Of a DNA stretch of 13,679 nt, positions 12,770-13,679 are shown one piece after another. Source of the DNA: CAVPLM01 sp964497095 (GTDB lineage: Bacteria; Actinomycetota; Thermoleophilia; RBG-16-64-13); the NCBI GenBank assembly GCA_964497095.1, contig CAZCCL010000072.1:1-13679 (forward strand), read 5' to 3'. Below the pieces are notes generated by a model, which ran no database searches, had not been told where the DNA came from, and saw only the letters and a program-made list of their open reading frames with translations. The stretch's first letter is position 1; each line of letters begins with the position of its first letter. The position numbers and the translations under genes were made by a program.

Positions 12770-13679
12770 ATGGAGACGCTGGAAGGCCGGATAGAGCAGA
12801 TCGAGATCGCTGAGGAGATGCGGGCCTCGTATCTCGACTATGCCATGAGCGTGATCGTGGGTCGGGCGCTGCCCGATGTCCGCGACGGCCTCAAGCCGGT
12901 GCACCGACGGGTGCTCTTCGGAATGCACGACTCGGGCATGCAGCCCAACCGGCCCTACCGCAAGTGCGCGCGCATCGTCGGGGACGTCATGGGGAACTTC
13001 CACCCCCACGGCGACCAGGCCATCTACGACGCCCTGGTGCGGATGGCCCAGGACTTCTCCATCCGTTATCCCCTGGTCGACGGCCACGGCAATTTCGGCT
13101 CGGTGGACGGCGACGCCGCCGCGGCCATGCGCTATACGGAATGCCGGCTGGCGCGCATCGCCACCGAGATGCTACGCGATATCGATGCCGAGACGGTCGA
13201 TTGGACCCCCAACTACGATGAGAGTCGGGAAGAACCCCAGGTCCTGCCCAGCCGCTTCCCCAACCTATTGGTGAACGGAAGCTCGGGCATCGCTGTGGGC
13301 ATGGCCACCAACGTTCCCCCGCACAACCTGCGCGAGGCCATAACCGCCACCGTGGCCCTGATCGACGACCCGTCCCTCACCAGCGCCGACCTGATGCGGC
13401 ACCTCAAGGGCCCCGACTTTCCCACGGGGGGACTGATCATGGGCAGCGCCGGCATCCGCGAGGCCTACGAGACCGGCCGAGGGCGGGTGGTGGTACGCGC
13501 CCGCGCCCATTCGGAGCCGCTCAAACAAGGCAAAACGGCCATCATCGTCACAGAGATCCCCTATCAGGTGAACAAGGCCCAGCTCATCGAGAAGATCGCC
13601 GAACTGGTCCGAGAGAAGAAGATCCCGGAGATCTCCGACCTGCGCGACGAGTCGGACCGCTCGGGCATGCGCATCGTCA
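12770..13679 (+). CDS. gyrA: GyrA, DNA gyrase subunit A, 5' part only
   Basis: GyrA carries the breakage-reunion tyrosine and the DNA-wrapping domain of gyrase. The visible 303 codons cover the winged-helix and part of the tower domain: EMRASYLDYAMSVIVGRALP near residues 16-35, the helix FHPHGDQAIYDALVRMAQDF, AAAMRYTE with catalytic Y122, and SRFPNLLVNGSSGIAVGMAT. Numbering matches E. coli GyrA exactly in this part. Residue 83 is Gln instead of the common Ser, while D87 is kept. The C-terminal beta-pinwheel lies outside the window. The ATG at 12770 starts only 33 bases after gyrB, with GCAGG too close to be a good ribosome-binding site, so GGGCGGG or coupling may serve. ParC is the alternative, but the gene pair next to oriC favours GyrA. 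Confidence 0.95.
   Translation, partial: METLEGRIEQIEIAEEMRASYLDYAMSVIVGRALPDVRDGLKPVHRRVLFGMHDSGMQPNRPYRKCARIVGDVMGNFHPHGDQAIYDALVRMAQDFSIRYPLVDGHGNFGSVDGDAAAAMRYTECRLARIATEMLRDIDAETVDWTPNYDESREEPQVLPSRFPNLLVNGSSGIAVGMATNVPPHNLREAITATVALIDDPSLTSADLMRHLKGPDFPTGGLIMGSAGIREAYETGRGRVVVRARAHSEPLKQGKTAIIVTEIPYQVNKAQLIEKIAELVREKKIPEISDLRDESDRSGMRIV

Noticed and set aside
11369..13087. 572-codon minus-strand open frame
   Set aside because: Antisense shadow of gyrB and the gyrA start, both of which carry full catalytic motifs.

Overview
The window is a chromosomal replication-origin region from a GC-rich bacterium, most likely a deep-branching member of the Actinomycetota. The reasons are high GC, frequent GTG/TTG starts, a dciA (DUF721) gene between recF and gyrB, and the order dnaA-dnaN-S4 protein-recF-dciA-gyrB-gyrA. 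The taxon is an inference. No rRNA, tRNA, CRISPR array, insertion sequence or phage gene was seen.

Layout. The left arm (1-3516) is read on the minus strand and runs rpmH, rnpA, yidD, yidC, khpB/jag, then a 386-base gap and the first 186 codons of mnmE, cut by the window edge. rpmH to khpB is a tight operon with 4- and 98-base overlaps, driven by a near-consensus sigma-70-type promoter at 3664-3692. It makes ribosomal protein L34, the RNase P protein, and the membrane-insertion factors YidD and YidC.

The centre (3517-4566) has no convincing gene. A GC-rich part (3693-4260) holds a perfect 10-bp hairpin. An AT-richer part (about 45% GC at 4261-4440) holds clustered DnaA boxes, including one perfect copy. 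This is the best origin candidate. The dnaA-dnaN gap (7042-7340) carries further degenerate boxes, a long pyrimidine-rich stretch and a four-unit run resembling DnaA-trios, so the origin may be split around dnaA.

The right arm (4567-13679) is read on the plus strand: an unusual GHKL-ATPase/helix-turn-helix protein, dnaA, dnaN, rlbA-like S4 protein, recF, dciA, gyrB and a partial gyrA. Together these cover origin opening, helicase loading, the sliding clamp, gap repair and supercoiling. The divergent arrangement puts both arms codirectional with forks leaving the centre.

The least ordinary parts are the GHKL-HTH protein wedged between origin and dnaA, predicted promoters whose -35 hexamers lie inside DnaA boxes, a probable CTG start for recF, a long yidC/khpB overlap, a roughly 60-residue insertion in GyrB, and Gln at GyrA position 83.
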